From Flaccisagitta enflata (Eukaryota; Chaetognatha; Sagittoidea; Aphragmophora): 64,000 nt of DNA. Shown here in pieces: positions 1-11,299 of the stretch; the stretch's first letter is position 1; each line of letters begins with the position of its first letter. The DNA lies in NCBI GenBank assembly GCA_965153355.1, contig OZ231126.1, positions 97,588,001 to 97,652,000 on the forward strand, written 5' to 3'. The notes beneath the pieces were generated by a model. It did no database searches and was not told where the DNA came from. It saw only the letters and a list, made by a program, of their open reading frames with translations. A program made the translations under genes and the position numbers.

Positions 1-90
1 CACATGTCAAATCGAGTGTCACATCGAGTGTCTCATCGAGTGTCACATCTAGTGTAACATTTCTTCTCATCTCGCTCTTTTGTTTTCCAG

Positions 91-3000
91 AATTCGACTC
101 CGGCCACTTTTCGGGATCTGAGCAAATCACGACCTCCAAAGTCACTTCCGAGTACGAAACCTTGCAATACTCGTGGCGGCAGCAGCAGCAGCAACAACAA
201 CAGCAACAACAGCAAAATCGAACTGCCAATAATCCTCAACAACCACAACATCCACGTCATCGTCCCTACACCCGCGAGGTCGCAACCTTAACAGCTGACA
301 AGGGCAATTCTCAGATACTCCTCACACAACCTTCAAACTCGCAGCATTCGCAACACTCGCAACATCCGAATTCGCAACTTCCAATTCCGCTCTCCTTTGA
401 TCTGTCGTTCATAACTTTTCCGCCTCCGCCGCCCCAGCAGAATCAAGCTAATTATGTTGGTTAGTTGTATTCGTTTGTTTTTGGTCGGGCCTTTTGTTTT
501 TTGGTCGGGCCTTTTGTTTTTTGGTCGGGCCTTTTGTTTTTTGGTCGGGCCTTTTGTTTTTTGGTCGGGCCTTTTGTTTTTCGGTCCGAATTCGCAACTT
601 TTGCTTCCTTTGGTCTGTCGTTTTTTTCCGGTCCGGCAGTCAAGCTAATTTGTTGGTTAGTCGGGCCTTTTGTTTTTTGGTCGGGCCTTTTGTTTTTTGG
701 TCGGGCCTTTTGTTTTTTGGTCGGGCCTTTTGTTTTTTGGTCGGGCCTTTTGTTTTTTGGTCGGGCCTTTTGTTTTTTGGTCGGGCCTTTTGTTTTTGTT
801 TTTGGTCTCATCATCATATTTTAAGGGTTATCTATCGGGCTCTCTTTTTTGTCTGTTTATGAACGCCGCGTCAAATTATTCTTTCGACTGTCTCACACTC
901 TTTAACGTCAAGATTCTGGTTGATTTCTGAAGTCAAGGTGCAAATGAAGATAAAATTTCGGTTTCAGTCTCTTTTCATAACTGTATTTATAATTATTTTG
1001 TGATTTTTTTAATGAAATTTGTCATTTGGTAATTTGATATTATTTCATTAGGAAAAGAAACCCTAGTATGATAAAGGCATTGCGTTGTTTTATTGACAAA
1101 GACAAGAAAGAATTACTGGAAATAATAGATTTCTTAAAAATAGTAGTGCAAAAATTCAAAACCTGTAAAGGGAAAATTCTAAGACTTGAAAAAATGGAAC
1201 AATTTTGCATTTCTAAGAACATGGCCCTTATCTTATATGTTCTTAGAATAAGACCATGTTTTTGAAAATGCAAAATTTTGTATTTAGAGAGAGTCTTAGA
1301 ATTTTCCCTGAGACTAGTCAAATTGTAAAAATAAATTTTCTTTAGATTTCCTTCTTTTTTCTCCCCTTTTCACTTGCTCAGCATTCTTTTTTTTTCTGCA
1401 AATGATTTTCTATGCAAAACTAAAAACAATATAATATAACAATTATATTCTTTGATGAAAAAAGTTTAAATTAGTAAAATTAAGAATATTAAAAAAACGT
1501 TTTGACTCCTCTAATTTGCACCTTGACTTAAGTCCTCAGTTTTATTCAGATTTTGTCCTCTCAAAACACAAATACCCTTTCTCACTCTTTATGATCAGGT
1601 TTTCTTCAGACATTATCGGCCTCCAACTCGAAATCTCAAGAGTCTGGTTGTGACTTCCGTAACGCGCTCATCACTTCGCCGCCGATGGCCAAGCTGCCGG
1701 TCCCTTCTACAGTCGACAATCATGGTTAACATCTAATTCAACGTGTGCCATTGCTCTCACCATGAGTTCAGGACTATGACTATGTCAATGCCACAATTGT
1801 GTTGCATGATATATGACACGCTTGGGTGCTTCTCAAAGCAAAATTTGTATATTTTTTTTTCACCCTCTTAACCTAATATAGAGTGGCTAATTTAAGAATC
1901 TTTATCATTTTTCCGTTTGTTTAAAAAATTTATTTTGAAAACCTAATTTGCATAATGCAGTAGGATAAATAAACATGCTGATATTTTTTGAATTTGCCAT
2001 TATTAATTTCTTCTCTTTATACAATTGTTAATCTGCTTTTTATGTAAGCTTTTTTAACAGTTTATGTCCTGATATTTTAATCTATTCTCTGAAACTCTGT
2101 GATTTTTTAAAACAAATAATTGTTCTTTTAGTAACAAAACTAAAAAGGATTTGACTGATTTATGGGAAATCTGTGGAAATTTAAAGGCTAAAACAAAAAT
2201 GGAAGATGAAGGAATTTTGAAAAAAAAAATTATTTCAGTGATTTTCAGTTCTTTATAATATTTAAATAGAGTGAAGGAATACTTCAAACTTTTGCTATGT
2301 GAATCACCCAAATGACACGCTGCAGACATCACGCATGTCTAGTCACCGGAACCAAGTCAACTATGCCATTTTTTGTTGTACTTGTGTGACTTTCGTGACA
2401 TTGACGGCAGTTTGCAAAGGTTTTTCTATTTGGTATTCGCATCCGTTTAAAACTTCAGTCGATGTCATTTTCTGTAAACGTGTCACATACATCTGCCTTT
2501 TTGATTCGTTTATTCTGATTCAATCATTCCCATCATTCATTTGATTGATTGATTCATTCATTCCCGTTATTCATTTTGTTTCATTCATTTTATGCATCAT
2601 TCATTCCCATCATTCATTTTGAACCATTTATTCCTATCATTCCTTTTCATTCATCTCAGGGTTTGCCCGTGTTGGCGGTGGTGCTGCTAATCGGGGCCAG
2701 GGTTTTTCTCCGGCGCCTCCCGATTTGACATTTGACCATCGCGGCTCATCGCCTTTAGAAGGCCTCCACTCTGTGGCGCCTCCTCCTCTTCCTCCGCCGC
2801 CGCCCTCTGCTTCCGCGATGAAGAAGGTCAACCCGAAGGAGAATCCACTCGTCAGAGGACTCATTGGCAAGTCGGCTTTTGATGCTAACAACGGCAACAA
2901 CCTCGTCAAAGCTAAACAATGGACTCATAGGGAACTAGTCACCACCGTCTTGAAGGTGGGATTGTTATTTCAGGGCGTGTTGCTAGTGAAGATGAAAAGC

Positions 3001-3675
3001 GCGTTTCCTCCCGTGAAACGTGTTTACAGCGTGAACACATATTCATGAATTTCAATCGTCCCACGAGAGAGTGAGCGAAGTGAGTGGGACAGCTTGTGAA
3101 TGGAGCAAGTGAGCAAAGTGAGCGAAGTGAGCGGAGCGCTGTGGGGCGAGTAAGCGGTGCAAGCAAACGAACGTAGCGAGCGACCGAGTGGCCCGTTAGA
3201 AGCGCGATTGTCTGGAAGGTGGGATTGTTCTTTCATTCCTCGTCACCACCATATTGAGGCTGGGATTGTTATTTCGCCTTGAAATGATTTTCAGTTTGAG
3301 CGCTACTATGAATCTCTAATCCACCACTACACCACACATAAGTGACTTATCTTCTTACCTCATTGTTTCATCGCGAGCAATCAGAATCATCTAAAACAAC
3401 AGTACATGGAAGAAATAGGAAAAAGGTTAGCTTTCGAGCAGCTGTTCAGTGTACTTTTGCTCAGTACCAATCCCTGCTTGTGATTTCAGGACGTCACGAT
3501 TACGGTGGAATGGCTCAAGGATCGCGGTTTGATGGTTGGTGCACGGACTTGTCCTCGATGCGGTCCCCTCGTCCGTCTGGAACTGTCAAGAGCTCCCAGA
3601 ACGCGCCATTGGCAATCTTACGATCAACTTGTTTGGTTGTGTCACAACTGCGACAACTCTACTTATCTACGTCAG
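91..3675 (+). CDS. Partial multi-exon gene: polyQ N-terminus plus ISXO2/Merlin-like zinc ribbon
   Basis: Four exons can be chained: 91-455, 1610-1724, 2660-2955 and 3490-3675. All have AG acceptors and GT donors (the 455 donor GTTGGT is weak), and the phases agree (0, 1, 0). The first exon is Gln-rich (CAG/CAA run at 177-214) and ends in a Pro stretch. The third is Pro/Gly-rich, then basic (KKVNPKENPLVRGLIGKSAF). The last reads VEWLKDRGLMVGARTCPRCG, then about 28 residues on VWLCHNCDNSTYL, that is CxxC-x(n)-CxxC after an E-W-L-x-x-R-G-L helix. That arrangement is typical of the N-terminal zinc ribbon of ISXO2/IS1595/Merlin DDE transposases, so a domesticated or residual transposase is inferred. 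No DDE domain follows: the inverted-repeat edge at 4169 may have cut it off. The 5' end lies outside the window. Function unknown. Confidence 0.5.
483..798. repeat. 20-bp minisatellite in two blocks
   Basis: Unit GGTCGGGCCTTTTGTTTTTT, nearly perfect: five copies at 483-582 and about seven at 659-798. Between the blocks, 589-660 is a shortened copy of 370-464, the end of the polyQ exon and its donor. Confidence 0.9.
929..1531. mobile_element. Palindromic MITE, AAGTCAAGGTGCAAA ends
   Basis: The ends are inverted copies: AAGTCAAGGTGCAAATGAAG at the left, and the reverse complement of AAGTCAAGGTGCAAATT at the right. Inner inverted blocks include TCTAAGACTT / GTCTTAGAATTTTCCC and AAGAACATGG / its complement. 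A diverged copy in the opposite orientation lies at 32748-33362, inside another element. No coding capacity. The superfamily is not assigned because the target-site duplication is unclear. Confidence 0.75.
1725..2659. other. Intron, AT-rich, nothing recognised
   Basis: This sequence lies between the exons ending at 1724 and starting at 2660. It is AT-rich with a degenerate ATTC run at about 2530-2650 just before the acceptor. No further exon or element is recognised. Confidence 0.5.
3061..3200. repeat. Degenerate GAGTGAGCGAAGT repeat
   Basis: An imperfect short tandem repeat of GTGAGCGAAGTGAG type lies in the intron before the zinc-ribbon exon. Confidence 0.6.
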
Positions 3676-3805
3676 GTGAGGTGGCTGGCCGTCTGGTAGG
3701 GTGGGTGGCCGTCAGGTGGGGTGAGTGGCCGGCCGTCTGGTGGGGTGGGTTGCCGTCTTGTGGGATGGGTGGCCGTCTGGTGGGGTGGGTGGCCGATGGG
3801 TTGTC
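3668..3805. repeat. About 20-bp minisatellite at the zinc-ribbon exon donor
   Basis: Copies of GGTGGCCGTCTGGTGGGGTG start right at the donor (CAG|GTGAGGTGG) of the exon ending at 3675. The remaining sequence to 4168 is unannotated; it holds a (GTC)n run at 3917-3946. Confidence 0.75.
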
Positions 3806-4235
3806 GTCGATGATCTGAGATGTAATTGGGTGGCCAAAGACTTAGGAGCCCTGCCATTCTTTTTGTCCGCGACGGAATATCATTCCGACGCGGACTATAA
3901 TTCAAGGCGGGTGGGTGTCGTCGTCGTCGTCGTCGTCGTTGTCGTCCCGGATTTTAAAAAATGGATAACTTTTTTATGCTTTGACCGATTTGGTTCATAT
4001 TTGGTGGGAAGTTGTGCTAGGGTAAGGCGCTTTACATCCTATCCGATTTTTGTGATCCGACCAACCCAACCGGCCCAACCAGCCTACCGGCCTAAAAGTG
4101 AAAAACGTGCATAACTTTGGCATTTTTCAACCGATTTTTGAAATTGGTATGGAGTCTCTAAATGGAAGGCCATAGAGGAGCATTCACCGATATTCGTCAA
4201 ATACAAGACGCCCTCCTTCAAAGCCGAAGCGGCTG

Positions 4236-4320
4236 TAAGTTGTTGTTGCTGTTGTTGCTGTTGTTTTTGTTTTTGTTTTTTGCTGCTGTTGTTGTTGTTG
4301 TTGCTGTTGCTGTTGGGCGG

Positions 4321-4368
<48 letters not shown>

Positions 4369-4538
4369 TTAAGGTTGTTGTTGTCGTTGTTGTGGACTTT
4401 AGCCATGTTTGCTTTTCTTTGTTTTGCTGACAATGCTGCGATTTTCGTTTTTGCTGATGACACCGTTGTCGATAATACTTTTTTCGCTGTCGACGTAAAA
4501 AAATGTAGCTGTTAGTAGATGTGCGACGTTGCTGTTGC

Positions 4539-4623
<85 letters not shown>

Positions 4624-4870
4624 GCTGGTTGTTGTTGTCGTTGTTGTGGGATCTTGGATATTGTTGTTGGGTTGTTTTTCTTTGTTTTTGCCGACAATGC
4701 GATTTGTTTTGCTGATGATGTCCATGCGCGATAATACTTTTTCGTTGTCGTCGTCGTCGTCAATGTCACGAGCTGCTGTTGCTGTTGATGTTGCTGCTGT
4801 TGCTGTTGTTGGGCGTTGTTGTTGCTATATGTTGCTGCTGTTGTTGTTGCTGTTAAAAACAAGGTTGTTG
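4236..4870. repeat. (TTG)n-rich intron of FAM78 copy
   Basis: TTG/TTGCTG runs (purest at 4530-4625) with interspersed GTC repeats. This is the counterpart of the (CAA)n tract at 29.4-30.05 kb. Confidence 0.9.
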
Positions 4871-5125
4871 TTGTTTTGGCTGTTGCTGTTGATCCAACTG
4901 CTGCAAATATATGTCTTATTCACTCGTCCCGTCTTTCCAGGTGATGGTTCCCGAAATGAAGACGGCCGAGCATTGGAAGATCGGCTGGGTCCAAGCTTGT
5001 CACAAAATGAAGTTTGTCAACATTTACGGCAAACTTGGCATGACCTCCTGGGAATTCCCCGAACTCAATCGAGGACTCAAAATGCTATCAGACTCCGACG
5101 GAATGCATTTTCCATGGTGAGGGTA

Positions 5126-5130
<5 letters not shown>

Positions 5131-5214
<84 letters not shown>

Positions 5215-5310
5215 TGTGTGTGTCTGTGTGTGTCTGTGTGTGTGTGTCTGTGTGTGTGTGTGTAAATGTGTGTGTGTGTAAATGTGTGTTTGTGAACGTG
5301 CGTGCGTACA

Positions 5311-5395
<85 letters not shown>
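5131..5395. repeat. (TG)n microsatellite filling a FAM78 intron
   Basis: Two long TG runs separated by TGTC, TGTAAATG and TGCGTGC interruptions fill most of the intron 5117-5515. Confidence 0.95.
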
Positions 5396-5396
<1 letters not shown>

Positions 5397-6182
5397 CATG
5401 TGTTTGCATTTGTCTTCATGAATATACATGCGTTTGAACGCCTATGGCGTAGAATACGGAGACAAAACCTATATCATCAGTCATAAGGATCTTTCATTTC
5501 TGATGATTAATGAAGGTACGGAAATCGTCACGAAGTCCAAGCAGTTCGCGGACCCACCAAAGGCAGCAAGACATTTAACATTCGCATGTCCGACTCATTC
5601 TCTCCTCAGGTACTTTTTTTTGTTTGTTTGCTTGTTTTTTTGTTCCGTTAATTTTTTTTTGTTTTTGTGTGTGTGTATTTTGTTTCCTTTGTTATTTTTT
5701 TCCTACTCTTCATCATTCTTATGTTTTCAAATTCGACAATTCATCAACTTGTACCAAATCTTTCACCTCGCCCTCATGTCCCCTCCATTGTGTATCTAAA
5801 AATGCAGATCACGTGGGTTCCCCCAAACGGTGACAAATTCATTCAAGGCGATTGTAAGTTGACCGAAATTCATCGCGATCAGAGGTCAGTTTTCAACACA
5901 TTTCAAAATCGGGTGCTCCGTTTGTCTGTTATTTATTCCCTGGCTCTTTGTGATGTCGGCCTGTTCAATGTCCAAAAGACTGACTTTCTGTTCTGCATGA
6001 TCGTATCGTCAAAGTTATCTAGTTATGCAGTTATGTTATGTAATTGTGTAGTTAGGTAGAAAGATCTATTTAAAATTTGAATTTTCCGCACAGTTTTCAC
6101 TCGTGGGTAGTCGCACGGAATGAAGAAACCAAACAAGTAAAATGCAATATCGATGAATTTGCCCCCCCCCCCTTTCCCAAAA

Positions 6183-6590
6183 AACAAGGCCTGATACACG
6201 GCCACCGAAGTCGCGTGCGGGTGGGCAGGGGCAGTGATGAATAATGCTAACTCATGCATTTGGGTAGGAGCAGTGACGCAAAAGAAGCCCGAAATGCTAA
6301 AATCAAGTACCCCGGGGGTACAACGATGCTTCCACATGTGGCTTAGCTTGTTAAGAATGATGCAATATTACATCAACCTTGTGGAATGATGGAAAAATAT
6401 CAGATATTTTTCTAAGATTCTGTGCATTTTCATCATTCTCAACTCGATCACCACGGACCGACCGACCGACCAACCGACGGACGGATGGACAAAGCCTCTT
6501 ATCCAGATGCGTGGACGCATCTAAAAAGCAAACGGTGACCGACCGACCAACATACCGGGTTGTAGAGTCGCGAGCACGCGACTAAAAAGA
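6183..6590 (+). mobile_element. SINE-like element (two joined units)
   Basis: It begins AACAAGGCCTGATACACGGC, then AGTCGCGTGCGGGTGGGCAG, has a GACC/GACG-rich 3' half, and ends GAGCACGCGACTAAAAAG. A second terminal unit ends at about 6519 (GTGGACGCATCTAAAAAG). The 5' and 3' copies of the AGTCGCG stem are complementary. The right-arm counterpart is at 27684-28092. Confidence 0.7.
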
Positions 6591-7205
6591 AAATAAAAAC
6601 ACGTGCACAAAACTAACAGCAACAACAAATCTAGGCCAAAAACAGCGCAGAGTCATAAAGAATGATATTAATGATGAAATAAATTTCAGGTTGTTCCGCT
6701 GAAAACCGTCATTTGGAGGATGCAAATCAACATCGCGGTAGATCCTACGAAACCTCTCGGCCAGCGGACCACACTCTTGGGACCAGAAGACCAGATCCAA
6801 CCTGAGGTGAGTGGATCTTTTCCCCAGAAAGACGACAAAGGGTTCAAAACGCATGCTTGTCGCCGATTATCATTCTTGTTTGAAGTCATGGGTTCAGGTT
6901 TTGTCATACAAGCATGTTTTTATACTTCTTTGACAGTTGCAGTTTTGTCATTCAACCTTGGACCTTGACTCAGGTTTTGTAATACAAGCATGATTCCATA
7001 CTTATTTCACGGATTTAGGTTTTGTCCTACAACGAGCCGATTCCTCCTAACTCATTGGAGCCACCTCACGCCAACGCGGCTCAAATGTTATTGTGGCGGC
7101 CGAGCAAAGGCAGAGTCGGAGTCGTCATCGCACCCAAATGGCCTGGAGCACCACCACTCACCGAAAAGGACATCAGAAACCCATTCATCACAGGTATAGG
7201 AGATA

Positions 7206-7212
7206 TCAACAA

Positions 7213-7248
<36 letters not shown>

Positions 7249-8935
7249 TTACAACCACAACGACAACAACAACAACAACAACAACAACAAAACAACAACA
7301 ACAACAACAATAACAACAACAACAATATTTACAACAAAACAGCATCTGCATAAAACAGCAACAGCATTAAAAAACATCTACAAAAACAACAAACAACAAC
7401 AACAACACAAACCACAGGCATAGATGAATAAATATGGACCAATTTTAGATTCTCAGAGTCGTTGCAAAACCAACGGCAGCAACGGTAACAACCACAACAA
7501 CAATTAAATCAACAACAATAACATCAACAACCTCAACCATGACAATAACGACAAAATAAGCGACAACAACAACAAACAACAATAATAACAACAACAACAA
7601 CTGAACAAACAACATCAAAACAGCATCTGCATTAAACAGCAACAGCATTAAAAACTTTACAAAAAACAAACAACAACAACAACAAAAACAAACAAATAAC
7701 AAATGTAACAAAACAACAAATAACAACAACAATAATAACAACAACAACAACAACAACAACAAATGGAATAACTACAATAGCAACAGCAACAACAACACTA
7801 ACAACTACAACAACAATAACAACAATACCAATAATAAATAAATAATAAATAAACAACAATAAACAATAATAAATAATTTATTTGACGACGACGATTGATT
7901 GATAATGAACAAATAAATAAACAATAATAACAATAGCAACAATAAATAATAACAACAATGCAATAATAATAAATAATAATAACAGCAAAATACTGATTAT
8001 TTGATGATTTGATTTGACGACTCATGACGACAAATAAATAAATAAGAACAACAACAATAAATAACAACAACAACAATAAATAACAATAACAACAACAATA
8101 ACAATAATAACAAACTTCCAGTAGAACCAATAATAACAAAACAACAAAACGAAATTCAACACACACACACAATAACAATAATACACACATGGTATATATA
8201 ATATGCTATTTAAAGACACACAATACCATACTGCATTGTTAGTTAAATAATAATAATAATAATAATAATAATAATTATATTAATAACAACATCAAAATAA
8301 AGCATCTTATTAAAATACAATAGAATTTCATAAAATAATAATAGTTAATAATAAAACAATACACACACACAACAATAAAATACAATAGTAATATACACAC
8401 ACACATTGGCTAATATACATCAACACACACAATACACACACACACACACACAATGGACTCGTGCACACAACAACAATGACATGGATTGACGATAACAATA
8501 CAATATTAATAATAATACATAGTATCATAATGCACGGTCATCAGTCATCACATTAATATATAATACGATGACGACGACGACGACGACATATTTTACATTC
8601 ATGATTTATTAACAACAATATAATAAATATATGAATATTAATAATATTACGTATTAGTATTAAGCGAATAACAATAAATAACAACAATATCAATGGCAAT
8701 AATGTTAGCCGCTGCGGTCATCAACAAAACGAAACCAATAATAACAACACACAACACACAACACACACACACACACACACACACACAAATACAATACAGT
8801 ACGATAACAAGGTTAACAATGGCAATAACATGACAACATATATTAGTACAACACGGCCTTGATAACGATCAACGACACGACAACGATGACAGATATCGAC
8901 GATAACACACAATAAGCGAAAACGCGTAACAACAT
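7206..8935. repeat. CAA / AAT / CA low-complexity tract
   Basis: CAACGA and CAA runs pass into AATAAT- and ACAC-rich sequence. The 7.5-8.9 kb part does not align simply with the (TTG)n tract of the right arm (25.3-27.07 kb), unlike the flanks. Confidence 0.85.
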
Positions 8936-9551
8936 TTTAAATCTACCCACATATCTCTTTCGGTTTTATTTGACCAAAGGTCACGCCAGGTATATATTCT
9001 TTTTAGTAGATAAAGATCGTTCTATCGCGAAACGTTTATTACAATACGCCAGCCCATGTGCTGATAAACGCCGAATAGTCACGCCGCCATACGACAACAC
9101 CGATAGAAACGCCGATAATGCTGAAAGGTAATCGCCGATAATTATGCTGACGAGCGGTCGCCATAACGTTACTTTACGGCTACAAGAGACGAACGCTCGC
9201 ATGAACGCGTCATTCGTCATCGTCGACAATTACCTAAATTGAAAACACAAGAAATGAAAACGCAGAAATCACTTCGAGTGACGCAGAATGAAATGTCTTA
9301 TCGAAAATATATTTAACGAGAGAAACAGCGACGGATTAACAAACGTTTCACAGACTCTACAGATCGATATCGGTAGATGCACGTATAAACGGCAATCATA
9401 GTTCCGGATGGTTGCTAGGGCATTCATGCAGTCGCTGCTCTTCTCAAAACCCGATGGTCTTGGGATGACACGCGACGGGACACCGACGGAGTAGACCGAC
9501 ACGACAGCATGCACGCGTCTGCGACTAAAAGAACAGATACATGATCAATAC
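8936..9551. other. Degraded left-arm counterpart of 24.55-25.25 kb
   Basis: Short islands match the right arm in inverted orientation, for example ATACAACATGTATCCATGAC. They are separated by many small deletions and substitutions. No open exon is present. Confidence 0.6.
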
Positions 9552-9711
9552 AACATGTATCCATGACTTGTCGCTAGTTCTAGACGTCGCCGCGGTATTG
9601 CTGACATGTAGATAGTCGCGATCACCTTAGATGATGAATATAGTTTACGATTAAGCCGTTGTTCTGCGCGGAAGAAAGGAGAGGAGGAATAGGGGATGAG
9701 GTAGAAGGGCT

Positions 9712-9716
9712 GTTGC

Positions 9717-9747
<31 letters not shown>

Positions 9748-10442
9748 GCCGTTAGCACGTTGCTGCTGCTGTTGCTGCTGCAGTTGCTGTTGCTACGCGC
9801 CGCCGCCGTTGCCGTTGCCAGTCGTTGCTGTTGCTGCTGTGGTTGCCAGCACATAAGAAGTGGTTGCCGCGGCAGCTGGTTAACGCTGATCGGCCGTTGC
9901 TGCTGCTGTCGATATCAGTTAAAGGCTTGTTGCTGCTGTTGTTGCTGTTGTTGTTGTTGCTGTTGTTGTTGTTGTTGTTGTTGCTGTTGTTGCTGTTGCT
10001 GTTGTTGCTGTTGCTGTTGCTGTTGCTGATGATGCTGTTGTTGTTGCTGGTTGGTTGAACGTTGACTTGTTCGTTAATATTGTTATTGCCGTTGCCATTG
10101 CTCGGTTCCTTTGCTGCTGCTGCCGCTGCTGCTGTTGCTGTTGTTGTTGTTGTTGTTGTTGTTGTTGCTGTTGCTGTTGCTGTTGCTGCAGCTAGTTGCT
10201 GCTGGAATGTTGATTTAGTCGTTGTTGTCGTTATTGTTGCTGTTGCTGTTGTTGTTGTTGCTGCTGTTGTTGTTGCTGTTGCTGCCGCTGATATTGTTGC
10301 CATGACAAAGGTTGTTGTTACGTTAAACGCGATCAGCTGCCGTTGTTGATGTTATTACGCTGTTATTGCTGTTGTTGCTGCTGTTTTGTTGTTGCTGCTA
10401 TGGTTGTCGTTACATCATTGTTGTTGTTGTTGTTGTTAGCGA

Positions 10443-10474
<32 letters not shown>

Positions 10475-10540
10475 GTTGTTGTTGAGTTGAAGAAGAGCAA
10501 AGAGCAGTTGTTGTTGTTGCTGTTGGTCGATGTTAATGAA
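9712..10540. repeat. (TTG)n/(CTG)n tract with a short (GAAA)n
   Basis: TTG/CTG runs at 9712-10440 and GAAA at 10441-10472. Inverted counterpart of the (CAA)n block at 23.46-23.9 kb. Confidence 0.9.
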
Positions 10541-10602
10541 TGGATATGACGATAACTCATTTTTATCTTAGTTATCTGGTCTTGGTTCACAAAGTCATTT
10601 TT

Positions 10603-10850
10603 GGGCAGCGGCCCGAGCGTAGTCTACTCGGCTCGCCTGTCCTCGCCTGCCTCGCTAGCTCACCTCCTTCAGCCTTCAGCTCAAATCTGCTCTCAGGCCT
10701 CAAATCTGCCTCCAGGCCTCAAACCTGGCTTCTCAGGCCCAATTGCTTCAGGCTCACCACCTCAGGCTCACTACCTAGCCTCAGATCACCCTTCAGGCTC
10801 ACACATGCAATCCCAGGCCCAAATTAGGCCTCCAGGCTAAATCAGCACTG
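10603..10850. mobile_element. Degraded GGGCAGCGGCCC element (left arm)
   Basis: It starts GGGCAGCGGCCCGAGCG and continues with CAGGCCTCAAATCTG-type repeats. It is a shortened counterpart of the 22751-23356 element; the far terminal repeat is not recognisable. Confidence 0.55.
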
Positions 10851-11299
10851 TTGCTCATGTCATTTAGGTTTAAATTAGTCCTTCAATTTCGCCTGATCCA
10901 GCTCTCCCAGCTGTCGCTTTTCCGCTTTCCACTGGCATTTTGTGCCTTATATCGTCCTTCTAGACCTCACGAAATCCTGAGCCATCTCGTTCACATAGCT
11001 ATTCATCCTCTTTCCCAGGTTCCAGATTGTCCGCTGCTTCTCCTCACTCATTAACACTGTCAAAGGATCATTACATGTTCTTTGCTACCTGCTGATGTTT
11101 TTTCCGCTCTGCTCACGTTCCAGCACGCTGCCAGTATACGGCCTGTTTTTATCTCTGATGTGCCAGCAGAGTTACCCAGTGAAGACGATTACCGTCGTTG
11201 ATCTTTTCAATGGTTGCCGTGTTGCGCTGGTGGTGTTCGATGGACGCTTAGCGTTAGTAGAGCGTCGCCTGATAATCATTTAAAAATCTTAGATAATTT

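Larger units (their letters stand above)
4169..7193 (+). pseudogene. Truncated left-arm copy of FAM78-family gene
   Basis: Exons corresponding to the right-arm gene: 4169-4234 (first 12 codons lost at the repeat edge), 4941-5116, 5516-5609, 5808-5884, 6690-6806, 7019-7193. The reading frames remain open. Family landmarks are present: KYKTPSFKAEA, GWVQACHKMKF, LGMTSWEFPEL, SDSDGMHFPWYGN, RGPTKGSKTFNIRMSDSFSP, EPIPPNSLEPPHANAAQMLL. An AG dinucleotide precedes 4169, so splicing from the upstream zinc-ribbon exon (phase 0) would keep frame, but the site lacks a pyrimidine tract. It may be a real truncated duplicate or an assembly product. Confidence 0.75.

Noticed and set aside
177-240. CRISPR-like or regulatory interpretation of short regular repeats
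   Set aside because: No repeat-spacer structure anywhere in the window; all regular arrays are direct tandem repeats typical of eukaryotic micro- and minisatellites.
5024-5486. His-Thr and Cys-Val repeat ORFs at (TG)n/(CA)n tracts, also at 28.85-29.26 and 47.35-47.75 kb
   Set aside because: Dinucleotide repeats read as alternating codons; the flanking FAM78 splice sites show the first two are introns.
5428-5515. Open frame upstream of the FAM78 exon at 5516 (reads YGVEYGDKTYIISHKDLSFL)
   Set aside because: It first looked like exon sequence because YG follows the tryptophan position, but it needs a non-AG acceptor. The exon starting at 5516 restores the family pattern WYGN...RGPTKGS with a normal AG acceptor and matching phase.
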